Assembly (NCBI GenBank): GCA_934525845.1
Contig: CAKSZS010000004.1
Coordinates: forward strand, 62,001-126,000
Direction: 5' to 3'
Length of the DNA stretch: 64,000 nucleotides
DNA from: an uncultured Faecalibacterium sp.
Lineage (GTDB): Bacteria > Bacillota > Clostridia > Oscillospirales > Ruminococcaceae
The notes below the pieces were generated by a model. The model was not told the DNA's origin, did no database searches, and was given only the letters and a program-made list of their open reading frames with translations. Positions within the stretch are counted from its first letter, which is position 1; every line of letters begins with the position of its first letter. This document shows positions 34,170 through 42,043 of the stretch, in pieces. The translations under genes were made by a program, and so were the position numbers.

Positions 34170-35543
34170 ATGACCCAGACCCAGTCCCGGAAGAAGAACC
34201 TCTTCCAGATGAATGTAGACCTGATGCACGGCCCCATCTTCAGGAGTCTGGTGCTGTTCATGCTGCCCATCCTCGTGTCCAACCTCTTCCAGCAGCTGTA
34301 CAACACGGTGGATACCATGATCGTGGGCAACGTACTGGGCGACACCGCCCTTGCCGCCATTGGCTCCTGCGGCTCCATCTACGAGCTGCTGGTGGGCTTT
34401 GGCCTGGGCATCGGCAATGGCCTTGCCATCGTGGCAGCGCGCGCCTATGGTGCCCAGGACGAAGACCTGCTGAAGAAGACGGTAGCCGGGTCGCTGGTCA
34501 TCGGCCTGGCGGCCTCACTGGTCATTACGACCGCAGGATTTTTCGGCCTGCATCCCCTGCTGCACCTGCTGGACACCCCGGCGGAGATCCTGGAAGACGC
34601 GTACCGGTACATCATCGTCATTGACCTGGGCGTCATCGTCATGTTTCTGTACAACCTGTGCGCCGGCCTGCTGCGGGCCATCGGCAACAGTGTGATGCCG
34701 CTGGTGTTCCTGCTCATCAGCTCGGCGCTGAACGTGGCGCTGGACCTGTGGCTGATTGCGGGCGTGGGCATGGGCGTCATGGGTGCGGCGGTGGCCACCG
34801 TCATTGCCCAGGGCATCTCGGTGGTGCTGTGCGTGCTGTATGTGCTGGCAAAGGTGCGGATCCTCATCCCGGCCCGGAAGCATTGGGCTGTGGGCAGCAA
34901 GCTGTATTGGGACCTGTTCAGCCAGAGCATTTCCATGGGCCTGATGAGCAGCATCGTGTCCGCCGGTTCGGTGGTGCTGCAGTATGGCATCAACGGTCTG
35001 GGCACCCTGACCATCGCCGGGCACACCGCCGCCCGCAAGCTGTTTGCCTTCACGGATATGCCGCTGATCGCCATGGCGAATGCCGGTTCCACCTACTTTT
35101 CCCAGAACTATGGTGCCGGCCAGCCGGAACGCGTGCGCAGAGGAATGTGGGAGATCTACCTGTATTCGGTGGGCGTGATGATCCTTTCCGTGCTGCTGAT
35201 GCAGGCGGGCGCGCCTTTCCTGGTCAAGCTGATCTCCGGGTCTTCGGAGGCCATCGTGCTGGAAAACGGTGCCCGTTATCTGCGCTGGAATGCCCCGTTC
35301 TATGCAGTGCTGGGCGTTCTGCTGTCCACCCGCTATGCCCTGCAGAGCCTGGGGCAGAAGGTGCTGCCGCTGTTCTCCAGTGTCATCGAGCTGGTGGGCA
35401 AGGTGATCTTCGTGCTGGTGTTCATCCCCCGCTTTGCGTACAATGCGGTCATCCTGTGTGAGCCGATCATCTGGTGCTTCATGGCACTGTATCTGGTGAT
35501 CGTCTATCTGCACGACCCGTTCGTGTTCCCGAAGAAGAAATAA
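34170..35543 (+). CDS. MATE-family efflux transporter
   Basis: Protein of 457 residues with 12 membrane segments. The N-terminal MLPILVSNLFQQLYNTVDTM and GNALAIVAARAYGAQ-like region (GNGLAIVAARAYGAQDED) are typical of the NorM/DinF group. Exports cationic or other small molecules using an ion gradient. Substrate unknown. RBS TTGGAGGAACCCT; monocistronic. Confidence 0.92.
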   Translation: MTQTQSRKKNLFQMNVDLMHGPIFRSLVLFMLPILVSNLFQQLYNTVDTMIVGNVLGDTALAAIGSCGSIYELLVGFGLGIGNGLAIVAARAYGAQDEDLLKKTVAGSLVIGLAASLVITTAGFFGLHPLLHLLDTPAEILEDAYRYIIVIDLGVIVMFLYNLCAGLLRAIGNSVMPLVFLLISSALNVALDLWLIAGVGMGVMGAAVATVIAQGISVVLCVLYVLAKVRILIPARKHWAVGSKLYWDLFSQSISMGLMSSIVSAGSVVLQYGINGLGTLTIAGHTAARKLFAFTDMPLIAMANAGSTYFSQNYGAGQPERVRRGMWEIYLYSVGVMILSVLLMQAGAPFLVKLISGSSEAIVLENGARYLRWNAPFYAVLGVLLSTRYALQSLGQKVLPLFSSVIELVGKVIFVLVFIPRFAYNAVILCEPIIWCFMALYLVIVYLHDPFVFPKKK

Positions 35544-35551
35544 TGATACAA

Positions 35552-35592
35552 ACAAAAGAAGCGGCTGCCGCGGCAGCCGCTTCTTTTGTTTG
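35552..35592. terminator. Bidirectional terminator
   Basis: Perfect 19-bp palindromic arms ACAAAAGAAGCGGCTGCCG / CGGCAGCCGCTTCTTTTGT between converging genes. Confidence 0.88.
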
Positions 35593-35604
35593 TTCGGATG
35601 GATT

Positions 35605-36240
35605 TTACAGCGCCGAATAGCCGAAGCTGTTCACCAGGGCATCGATGTGCTGGCCGGCCTTGCACAGGGGGCAGTCGCGGCTGTCGAAGCTGGCGTAGTC
35701 GGGCAGGCTGGCGGGGTCAAAGATGGAGGTGACCTCGTAGCCCAGGCACTCGTGGGTGGTGGCAAAGATGGCGGACAGACCCGCCACGGTGCCGCCGTAG
35801 TAGTTCACGGCCTCAATGGCGGCCTGTACGGTGTAGCCGGTGGTGATGGAAGCAGCCAGAATGAGAACGTGCTTGCCCTTGACCATGGGGGCCAGATTGT
35901 CGCGCAGGATGATCTGGCTGCCGGTGGTGTACTCCGGGGTGACAACGTAGATGGTCTGGTGGGCGTTCATGTTGGCAAAGCCGTCCTTGGTCAGCTCGTT
36001 GGCCAGGCAGGTACCGATGACCTGGGTGCCGTCCAGGCAGAGCACCGTGTCCACGATGGTGTTGTGCTGGTAGGCGCTCACCAGTTCCTTGGCGACCGCC
36101 TTGGCTTCGGACAGGCGGGCCTTCTGGGTGGTCACATCGATGTAGTAGTTGATGTGGCTGTGGCTGGTGGCAAAGTGTCCCTTTGCCACGCGCAGGAACA
36201 GATTGCTTTTTTTGGTGGGCAGTTTGACCATGTTGATCAT
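35605..36240 (-). CDS. Phosphoribosyltransferase-like protein
   Basis: Protein of 211 residues; ATG 36240 has AAGGAG 11 bases upstream. The central TVLCLDGTQVIGTCLANEL and the HVLILAASITTGYTVQAA segment match the type I phosphoribosyltransferase fold (orotate PRTase-like). The PRPP loop normally reads (V/I)xDDxxTTG; here the two acidic residues are Ala-Ala. A DSRDCPLCKAG near the C terminus adds a CxxC. The enzyme may be altered or regulatory. Monocistronic with its own promoter. Confidence 0.7.
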   Translation of the reverse strand: MINMVKLPTKKSNLFLRVAKGHFATSHSHINYYIDVTTQKARLSEAKAVAKELVSAYQHNTIVDTVLCLDGTQVIGTCLANELTKDGFANMNAHQTIYVVTPEYTTGSQIILRDNLAPMVKGKHVLILAASITTGYTVQAAIEAVNYYGGTVAGLSAIFATTHECLGYEVTSIFDPASLPDYASFDSRDCPLCKAGQHIDALVNSFGYSAL

Positions 36241-36346
36241 ACAGGCAGCACTCCTTTTCAGCGGGCGCAAGGCGCCGCAAAATACAAAACAGCGCGGCGG
36301 CACCCCTTTGGCCGCTGCGCATCCTGCACCGGGTTTTGATGCTTCT

Positions 36347-36375
36347 ATTGTACCGGAAAATGCCCCTGTGCACAA
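36347..36375 (-). promoter_or_regulatory. Promoter of the PRTase-like gene
   Basis: Minus strand TTGTGC (36370-36375), a 17-base spacer, TACAAT (36347-36352). Confidence 0.5.
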
Positions 36376-36454
36376 GGCACAAATCCACTAAAAAACTTTG
36401 CCAAACCTACAGCAACCTGCCGAAACGACGCTCTTTTTACCCGCCCAGGGGCGC

Positions 36455-36480
36455 AAAAAAGCCCGCACCGAAGTGCGGGC
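36455..36480 (-). terminator. Terminator of the Tat lipoprotein pair
   Basis: Stem GCCCGCAC / GTGCGGGC with a stable 4-base loop, and TTTTTT on the minus strand. Confidence 0.85.
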
Positions 36481-36505
36481 CGGAATATTTCCCGAGAAAA
36501 GGATC

Positions 36506-37042
36506 TTATTCGCCGGTGGTCTCACTGGAAGCGGAATCTTCGGTCACGGTGATCGTCCAGATCATGGTGTAGGAAGCGTTGTCGAGCACCGGGATGTAAC
36601 GGAAGCTCAGCACATCGCCCTTTTTCAGTGTGGGGTAGGCCGGGGTGGAAGGAACGGTCACGGTGACAGAAGCTTTGTCGCCCTTTGCCAGCACGCCGGG
36701 GCCGCCGGTGCAGGTAAGAGCGCCGCCCAGACAGCTGTATTTCTGTTTGCCATCGCTGCCCGTAATGATCAACTGGAAATTGTTGCCGGTCAGCTGGATG
36801 GTGTTGCCATAACTGGACTGGATATCCAGGGCAAAACAGCCATCTTTCAGGCTGGTGCCGTTCTTCTCATCCTTCAGTTTGGCGGTGACCTGGTTGATGG
36901 TCAGCGAGGTACCCGGAGCTTTGCTGCTGGGATTGTAGGGGTCCTGCACCTCACAGCCGGCCAGTAGAGCGGAACCGGCCACGGCCACAGCGGCCACGGC
37001 GGTGTACTTCAGAAAAGAGCGACGGGAAAATGTATAGGACAT
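36506..37042 (-). CDS. Small Tat-exported lipoprotein, unknown function (A)
   Basis: Protein of 178 residues. Twin-arginine FSRRSFLKY, a short hydrophobic stretch, lipobox LLAGC, then a beta-rich domain (TLKKGDVLSFRYIPV; TMIWTITVTEDS) like a small Ig-type extracellular domain. It is closely related in layout and length to the next gene upstream (37117-37653) and likely arose by duplication. AAGGAGG site upstream. It ends at a terminator. Confidence 0.8.
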   Translation of the reverse strand: MSYTFSRRSFLKYTAVAAVAVAGSALLAGCEVQDPYNPSSKAPGTSLTINQVTAKLKDEKNGTSLKDGCFALDIQSSYGNTIQLTGNNFQLIITGSDGKQKYSCLGGALTCTGGPGVLAKGDKASVTVTVPSTPAYPTLKKGDVLSFRYIPVLDNASYTMIWTITVTEDSASSETTGE

Positions 37043-37116
37043 CGTTCATTCCTCCTTCTATTTGTGCAAAAAATAATCACGCATCAAACGGTGTGAAAGC
37101 AAAACTTCGACAGTTC

Positions 37117-37653
37117 TTAGGATTCTTCACCAGCACCGGCATTGGTGATGGTGATGTGGTCTTTCACGACCAGTTTCCAGGAAGCAGAATACTCGGCGTA
37201 CTCCGTGGGATCCGGGAAGAACCGCAGAGTGACAACATCGGTATCACTGAGAGCAGGCACGCCGCTGGCGGTGATCATAAAGGTACCGGTCTTGCCGTGT
37301 GCTACAACGCCGTCCGGGATCTTTTCGGCGGTGGAGCGAACCGAGATCTTGGAATCGGCTAATGCCTGATAGTTGTTGGTGGCTTCTACATAGAAGCTGT
37401 TGCGGTTCACAAGCACCGAACTGATGCGGCCATTGTTGACCTCGAACTCAAAAGTCAGGGTTTTCTTTTCAGCATCGTAAGCGGCGGATTTCAGGGTGCT
37501 CTTGATCTTCAGCACAGAATTGGACGTGTTGGTGCCGGTCTGGGTGTGGTCCTCACCACTGGAGCAGCCGCCCAGCAGACTGGTGCCGGCCACAGCAACG
37601 GCGGCCGCAGCGGAATATTTCAGAAACGTGCGGCGGGAAAAAGACTGAGACAT
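37117..37653 (-). CDS. Small Tat-exported lipoprotein, unknown function (B)
   Basis: Protein of 178 residues. Twin-arginine FSRRTFLKY, lipobox LLGGC, mature beta-rich domain ending SWKLVVKDHITITN. The same length as its neighbour (A); the signals are almost identical and the mature domains divergent (FELRF/SFRYIP-type strand TLRFFPDP vs SFRYIPV). 74 bases before gene A, likely one transcript. A 17-bp tandem repeat lies upstream. Confidence 0.8.
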   Translation of the reverse strand: MSQSFSRRTFLKYSAAAAVAVAGTSLLGGCSSGEDHTQTGTNTSNSVLKIKSTLKSAAYDAEKKTLTFEFEVNNGRISSVLVNRNSFYVEATNNYQALADSKISVRSTAEKIPDGVVAHGKTGTFMITASGVPALSDTDVVTLRFFPDPTEYAEYSASWKLVVKDHITITNAGAGEES

Positions 37654-37691
37654 CTTCGTTCCTCCTTTTTGGAAAGCAAAAATGCATTTTT

Positions 37692-37725
37692 TACCATGGG
37701 ATGTTACCTACCATGGGATGTTACC
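37692..37725. repeat. Two tandem copies of a 17-bp unit
   Basis: TACCATGGGATGTTACC occurs twice head to tail directly upstream of the lipoprotein B gene, next to a TTGTATA-like -10 on the minus strand. It may be a slipped-strand duplication or a double operator. Confidence 0.85.
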
Positions 37726-37827
37726 TATACAATAGGCGAAACCGGGGCAAAAGTCAATGCTTTTTGCAAAATAATTCTGAACAAACGGTTGGAAAGACGT
37801 ACATTTTAGACGAAATTTCGGTAAAAC

Positions 37828-38442
37828 TTAACCGCGGATCACATCGGCGGCGTTCAGGATAAAGGTCAGGGTCTTGTCCTGAACGAAGGTAGGCAGATAG
37901 GTCACCTGGATCTGCTGCCAGCCGGTGGGCACCATGAGCATCAGCACCACATAGCCGGAACCCTGCGGGGGCAGGCTCTCGGCATCGGAGAAGCTCTGGG
38001 AGTTGGGGTTGTACAGCGAGATGTTGGCGCTGCACAGCACGCTCTGGCCATCGCAGGAAGCGGTGAAATCCGGCGTAGCAGCGGCCATGGCCTGGAAGTT
38101 GGCGTCCACGTTGGTCAGTGGGGGCACCGGGTAAGCCGCATTGATGGCATCGATGCCCTGCGCACCGATGACGAAGGTGTCCTTCTTGGAACGGTTGACG
38201 GCTGTGATGCGCACACCGAGGTACTCATAGCCGGGCTGGTCGGGATCCCGGGTCAGGTGGAACACGCTGGACAGCTGCACGCCCAGGTTGTTCCAGTTCT
38301 TGACGCTGTCGCCGACCTTGACCTCCACCACGGTGGAATTGCCGCGGGTCTTGCAGCCGCTCAGCATACCGGCAGCACCGACGGCCGCTGCAGAGACGCC
38401 GACGCATTTCAGGAAAGCACGGCGGGAAATGTTGTTCGACAT
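37828..38442 (-). CDS. Tat-exported lipoprotein, unknown function (C)
   Basis: Protein of 204 residues; ATG 38442 follows AAGGAGGACATTTTC. Twin-arginine ISRRAFLK, lipobox MLSGC, mature domain with EYLGVRITAVNRSKKDTFVI and a late YLPTFVQDKTLTFIL strand. The overall order (conserved (V/I)xxxNxS segment, cysteine pair, YxPxFxxxxxxTF end) matches the protein at 41152, so these two are homologues. Function unknown; probably a binding or surface-assembly domain. Confidence 0.8.
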   Translation of the reverse strand: MSNNISRRAFLKCVGVSAAAVGAAGMLSGCKTRGNSTVVEVKVGDSVKNWNNLGVQLSSVFHLTRDPDQPGYEYLGVRITAVNRSKKDTFVIGAQGIDAINAAYPVPPLTNVDANFQAMAAATPDFTASCDGQSVLCSANISLYNPNSQSFSDAESLPPQGSGYVVLMLMVPTGWQQIQVTYLPTFVQDKTLTFILNAADVIRG

Positions 38443-38560
38443 GAAAATGTCCTCCTTTTCGGTTGAGGAAGAAAATGATCCTTCTCCAGGTTCCTCTCTT
38501 CTGTTTATACCGTTTCCGGCGGCCGGATGCAAGAGGAATGCACTACAATTCACAGGAATA

Positions 38561-39256
38561 TCACGGCTCCGGGGTCAGCCCCTTGACGTGGGTCTCGCTG
38601 GTCTTGACCAAATTTAACAAGCTGGGCGTGTACAGCGGGAACTCCCGGGTCAGGCTCTCGGTGGTCATGGCCAGGCAGGCGGGGTCCTTCACGCCCTCGC
38701 CGCCGTTCACGTCCTGGCCGTCCAGCAGAGCTTCCACATTGGCCTCGGACATCCGCATCACGGCATCCGAATAGCCGCGCCAGCGGTGCGGCTCAATGCT
38801 GAACATACTGGCGGCGTTGTGCGGCTCGGCAGAGTAAAGCAGGCGGAACATCTTGGCCACCGCCATCATCAGGTAGGCGCTCACTTCGGTGGTCAGCGCC
38901 TTGCTGTGGCACTGGCCGATCTTGGCATACAGCACGTTCAGGCTGTTGGAGATCAGCTTTTTGTTCATGGTGGGCAACACGCTGCCGTGGTACACGTTGT
39001 CCTTCATCTTGTCCGGGTTGGGCAGGTCTTCGGCAGACAGCATCATGCCGTTGCGCTCGGCACTGCGGCCCAGCAGATAATCGCAGGAAACATTATAATA
39101 GTCGGCTACCCGCACCACGAAGTCCAGGCCGCACTCGCGGATGCCTTTTTCGTAGTGGGACAGCAGCGCCTGCGAAACGCCCAGATCCTCGGCCGCCTGT
39201 TTCTGGGTGATGCCGCGCTCCTTGCGCAGCAGTTTGATGATACGATTGAATTCCAT
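38561..39256 (-). CDS. XRE-family transcriptional regulator
   Basis: Protein of 231 residues; start ATG 39256 has GAGGAG 9 bases upstream, better than the earlier in-frame ATG at 39280. Residues about 5-60 are an HTH_3 domain: RKERGITQKQAAEDLGVSQA then LLSHYEKGIRECGL, ending YYNVSCDYLLGR. The C-terminal 150 residues are helical and unassigned, perhaps sensing or dimerising. The upstream control region is rich in inverted repeats. Confidence 0.88.
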   Translation of the reverse strand: MEFNRIIKLLRKERGITQKQAAEDLGVSQALLSHYEKGIRECGLDFVVRVADYYNVSCDYLLGRSAERNGMMLSAEDLPNPDKMKDNVYHGSVLPTMNKKLISNSLNVLYAKIGQCHSKALTTEVSAYLMMAVAKMFRLLYSAEPHNAASMFSIEPHRWRGYSDAVMRMSEANVEALLDGQDVNGGEGVKDPACLAMTTESLTREFPLYTPSLLNLVKTSETHVKGLTPEP

Positions 39257-39323
39257 GATCTTCGGCTCCTCAATGTTCACGGTTGAATGGGAACATCTTT
39301 GATTTTTGGTTTACAGCACGTTG

Positions 39324-39352
39324 ATTATACACAATGGAAAACGACTTGTAAA
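39324..39352 (-). promoter_or_regulatory. Promoter of the XRE gene
   Basis: Minus strand TTTACA (39347-39352), a 17-base spacer, TATAAT (39324-39329). The dyad TGACGA/TCGTCA (39363-39390) is just upstream. Confidence 0.75.
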
Positions 39353-39494
39353 GCAAGAAAAGTGACGATATTTTCCTATAATTTTCGTCATTTTTGTCAA
39401 AACACTTGCCCCGGATACTAGATGTATGCTAAACTATGGGTATTAACGCATACATTTTGTGGCGCGGTTCCCTCCGGAGCAGAAAAAGTCCGGT

Positions 39495-39516
39495 GTCCCA
39501 AAATGCATTTTGGGAC
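39495..39516. promoter_or_regulatory. Perfect 22-bp palindrome in the XRE / LRR-lipoprotein divergent region
   Basis: Arms GTCCCAAAATG / CATTTTGGGAC with no spacer. It lies 83 bases upstream of the rightward -10 box. A strong candidate operator, perhaps for the XRE protein. The rest of the 439-base gap (39257-39695) holds another dyad, TGTATGC/GCATACA (39423-39454), and no gene. Confidence 0.55.
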
Positions 39517-39595
39517 GAAAAATGTCTACCCGGCTCCGGCTGGACCACCTGTTTTCCGCGACTTGAAAAAAAGTATTCCATCTTTCTTTGTTTTG

Positions 39596-39604
39596 TGCTA
39601 TAAT
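39596..39604 (+). promoter_or_regulatory. Extended -10 promoter of the LRR lipoprotein
   Basis: TGCTATAAT, about 90 bases before the start codon. Confidence 0.55.
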
Positions 39605-39695
39605 GCTTTTTTGGCACCTGTCCTTGTCCGGCGCACACAAAATGCCGGGGAAGATGCTATAAAGAATATAGGAATAAGGAAAGAGGAAACCCACG

Positions 39696-40265
39696 ATGAA
39701 ACGCAACACCATGAACCGTCTGTGCAGCCTGGCTGCCGCCGCCCTGATCGCTGTGAGCTGCTTTGCCCTGACCGGCTGCGGCAGCAGCGCATCTTCCACT
39801 GCTTCTTCCACCGCTTCCACCACTGCTTCCGCAGCTGCCGCCGGTGACAACACCTGCGGCGAGAACGTGACCTGGACCCTGGAAGACGGCACCCTGACCA
39901 TCAGCGGCACCGGCCGTATGACCGACTACAACGCCAACTCTCCCGCTCCCTGGGCAGATCAGGCCGATGACGTCACCGCTGTGGTGGTGGAAGCCGGCGT
40001 GACCACCGTGGGCGGCAGCGCCTTCAAGGGCTGCACCAACCTGACCACGGTAACTCTGGCCGACGGTGTGGAGTACATCGAGACCGCTGCCTTCAACGGC
40101 TGCACTTCCCTGTCCGACATCACCATCCCGGAGAGCGTGGGCTACATCAAGACCGGTGCGTTCAAGGACTGCAATGCGCTGACCAGCGTGACCGTCCGCA
40201 GCAACTGCCGCATGGACCTGAACGTCTTCCCCGCCGCCGTGGAGATCAACCACTACGAGGGCTGA
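39696..40265 (+). CDS. Lipoprotein with BspA-type leucine-rich repeats
   Basis: Protein of 189 residues. A Sec signal with lipobox LTGC, a Ser/Thr/Ala-rich spacer, then a domain WTLEDGTLTISGTGRMTDY and two to three LRR_5 repeats (VGGSAFKGCTNLTTVTLADG, IETAAFNGCTSLSDITIPES, IKTGAFKDCNALTSVTV). These BspA/TpLRR repeats are used by gut and oral bacteria as surface binding modules. Far shorter than typical BspA proteins. Divergent from the XRE gene. Confidence 0.85.
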   Translation: MKRNTMNRLCSLAAAALIAVSCFALTGCGSSASSTASSTASTTASAAAAGDNTCGENVTWTLEDGTLTISGTGRMTDYNANSPAPWADQADDVTAVVVEAGVTTVGGSAFKGCTNLTTVTLADGVEYIETAAFNGCTSLSDITIPESVGYIKTGAFKDCNALTSVTVRSNCRMDLNVFPAAVEINHYEG

Positions 40266-40378
40266 GAAGCGCTGAAGCGGACCGGAGTTTTCAGGGCGCG
40301 GGATTTGTGCTATAATAAAAATCCAGCACGCGCCGCATTCCGGGCGGCATGATTCTCAAACGACAAGAGGTGTTTTGC

Positions 40379-41053
40379 ATGAAAACCTTTAAGCTTCATC
40401 TGATCCGCCACGGCGTCACCGCCGGAAATCTGCAGGGGCTGTACATCGGCAGCGGCACGGATCTCCCGCTGTGTGACGAAGGCCGTGCCCAGCTGGCGGA
40501 ACTGAAAGAACGGTTCGAGTATCCGCAGGTGGATACCGTGTTCTCCTCCCCCATGCTGCGGGCGGTGGAAACGGCGAACATCCTGTTCCCCAACGCGTCC
40601 CACACCTTCACGGTGCACGATCTGCGGGAAGCAGGCTTCGGCAAGTTTGAGAACCGGCCCGTGAAGGAGCTGGTGCACGACGAGGACTTCAAAAAATGGA
40701 TCACCCCCGGTTCCGGCTTTGTGCCGGAGGGGGCAGAACCCACCGAACAGTTCCACGCCCGCTGTGCCGAGAGCCTGATGAAGCTGTTTGAGTATATGAT
40801 CCGCATGGACGTGGCCGAAGCGGCCTGCGTGACCCACGGCGGCGTCATTATGAGTATGCTGAGCCAGCGCGCCCTGCCCTCCCGCCGCCCGGAACAGTGG
40901 ATGGCCGACCCGGGATGCGGCTACACCGTCCAGACCGATGTGCAGCTGTGGATGCGGGATCGTCTGGTGGAAGCCATTGACATCGTGCCCTTCGGCTATG
41001 CCGACACCCTGCAGGGTCAGGCGGAGGCCGAAGAAAATGAGGCCTACGAGTAA
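40379..41053 (+). CDS. Histidine phosphatase family protein (phosphoglycerate-mutase-like)
   Basis: Protein of 224 residues; ATG 40379 after AAGAGGTG. Catalytic LIRHGVTAGN (phospho-His) near the N terminus, second-half VTHGGVIMSML with the other catalytic His, and SSPMLRAVETA with the Arg. Branch II-type small-molecule phosphatase; the substrate (sugar phosphate, alpha-ribazole phosphate or other) cannot be told. Confidence 0.88.
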   Translation: MKTFKLHLIRHGVTAGNLQGLYIGSGTDLPLCDEGRAQLAELKERFEYPQVDTVFSSPMLRAVETANILFPNASHTFTVHDLREAGFGKFENRPVKELVHDEDFKKWITPGSGFVPEGAEPTEQFHARCAESLMKLFEYMIRMDVAEAACVTHGGVIMSMLSQRALPSRRPEQWMADPGCGYTVQTDVQLWMRDRLVEAIDIVPFGYADTLQGQAEAEENEAYE

Positions 41054-41151
41054 GGAAAGGGTTACAATCCCCGCGCGTCCCTTGACAGAACGCGGATAAT
41101 CCTTTATTGTATAAAGAAGAACATCGCTTCATGTGCAAGGAGGAAGCCCCC

Positions 41152-41757
41152 ATGTCGCAATCCATCTCCCGCCGGTCATTTCTGAAATGTGCCGGCTCCG
41201 GTGCGGTCAGCTTTGCCGCTGCCCTGCTCACCGGTGTTTCTGCGGCTGCGCAGCAGCCCTGCAGGGCGGATGAACCCGCCCTGCTGGATGACAAAGCTGC
41301 CGTGGAACTGCTGGGCTATGCCCCGGCCCCGGAGCTGGGCTGCGTGCTGGTGTATCTGTCGGTGGAAAATCTTTCGTCCAACAGCCTGCCGGTGGGCGCA
41401 AGCTACCTGCAGAGCCGGGAGGTGCGCACCCGTGCCGATTTGTTCAGCATGGGGACCGGCCTGACGGCTTCCTGCAGCGGGCAGCCGGTGCGGTGCGGCA
41501 GCTTTGCTGCTCCGCTGTACGGAGAAAACGCCGCCGATGCGTCCATTTTCACCCTGAATCTGGCGGCTGGCCGCGGTGCGCTGCTGCACTGCTTCTGCGC
41601 TGTGCCGGCGGATTGGCAGACCCTGGAGCTGACCTATGCCCCGGACTTTGCGTCCGGCCGCAGTGTGACCTTTACCGTGCACCGCGCCGCAGACGAAGTG
41701 TCGCTGGGGGCGGTGCCTACGTCTCCTGCCGAAGTGGGCAGCGTGGTAGACCTGTAA
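41152..41757 (+). CDS. Tat-exported protein, homologue of lipoprotein C
   Basis: Protein of 201 residues; ATG 41152 follows CAAGGAGGAAGCCCCC. Twin-arginine ISRRSFLK, but the hydrophobic stretch ends LLTGVSAAAQQ with no lipobox Cys in place, so it is probably cleaved by signal peptidase I and released. The mature part contains VYLSVENLSSNSLPVG and LELTYAPDFASGRSVTF, matching the layout of 37828-38442. A TTGACA at about 41082 is a likely -35. Function unknown. Confidence 0.78.
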   Translation: MSQSISRRSFLKCAGSGAVSFAAALLTGVSAAAQQPCRADEPALLDDKAAVELLGYAPAPELGCVLVYLSVENLSSNSLPVGASYLQSREVRTRADLFSMGTGLTASCSGQPVRCGSFAAPLYGENAADASIFTLNLAAGRGALLHCFCAVPADWQTLELTYAPDFASGRSVTFTVHRAADEVSLGAVPTSPAEVGSVVDL

Positions 41758-41771
41758 TAAAAAGAAATCGA

Positions 41772-41812
41772 AAAGAGCTGCTGCACAAAACAATGTGCAG
41801 CAGCTCTTTTGC
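41772..41812 (+). terminator. Hairpin terminator
   Basis: Stem AAAGAGCTGCTGCAC / GTGCAGCAGCTCTTTT around an 8-base loop. Confidence 0.85.
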
Positions 41813-41854
41813 TGCAGCGGTCTCGCATGGTCTGTTAAAACTTCTTATATTGCT

Positions 41855-41933
41855 GTAGGGAACGCATTTATGCGTTCCGCTCGCTTCCCAGCAGAGGGTG
41901 CTTTCCTGCGGAACGGATGAATCCGTTCCCTAC
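41855..41933. repeat. 79-bp inverted-repeat element
   Basis: Two 26-bp near-perfect inverted arms, starting GTAGGGAACG at 41855 and ending CGTTCCCTAC at 41933, each itself a small palindrome. No coding capacity. It resembles a miniature inverted-repeat or REP-type element. Confidence 0.7.
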
Positions 41934-41965
41934 GGGAAACCCGGCAGCGTTTTGGTTCTGCCAAA

Positions 41966-42008
41966 GTCAGGGAGAAGGCATCGCGTTAGCGATGCCGGGG
42001 AGGGTGAG
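41966..42008. repeat. Half copy of the dispersed palindromic repeat
   Basis: GTCAGGGAGAAGGCATCGCG then GCGATGCC and GGGAGGGTGA: similar to one end of the repeats at 13210 and 30746. Confidence 0.5.
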
Positions 42009-42043
42009 CGCACTCCTATTGTGCGGAAAACTGCGTTTTTTCG

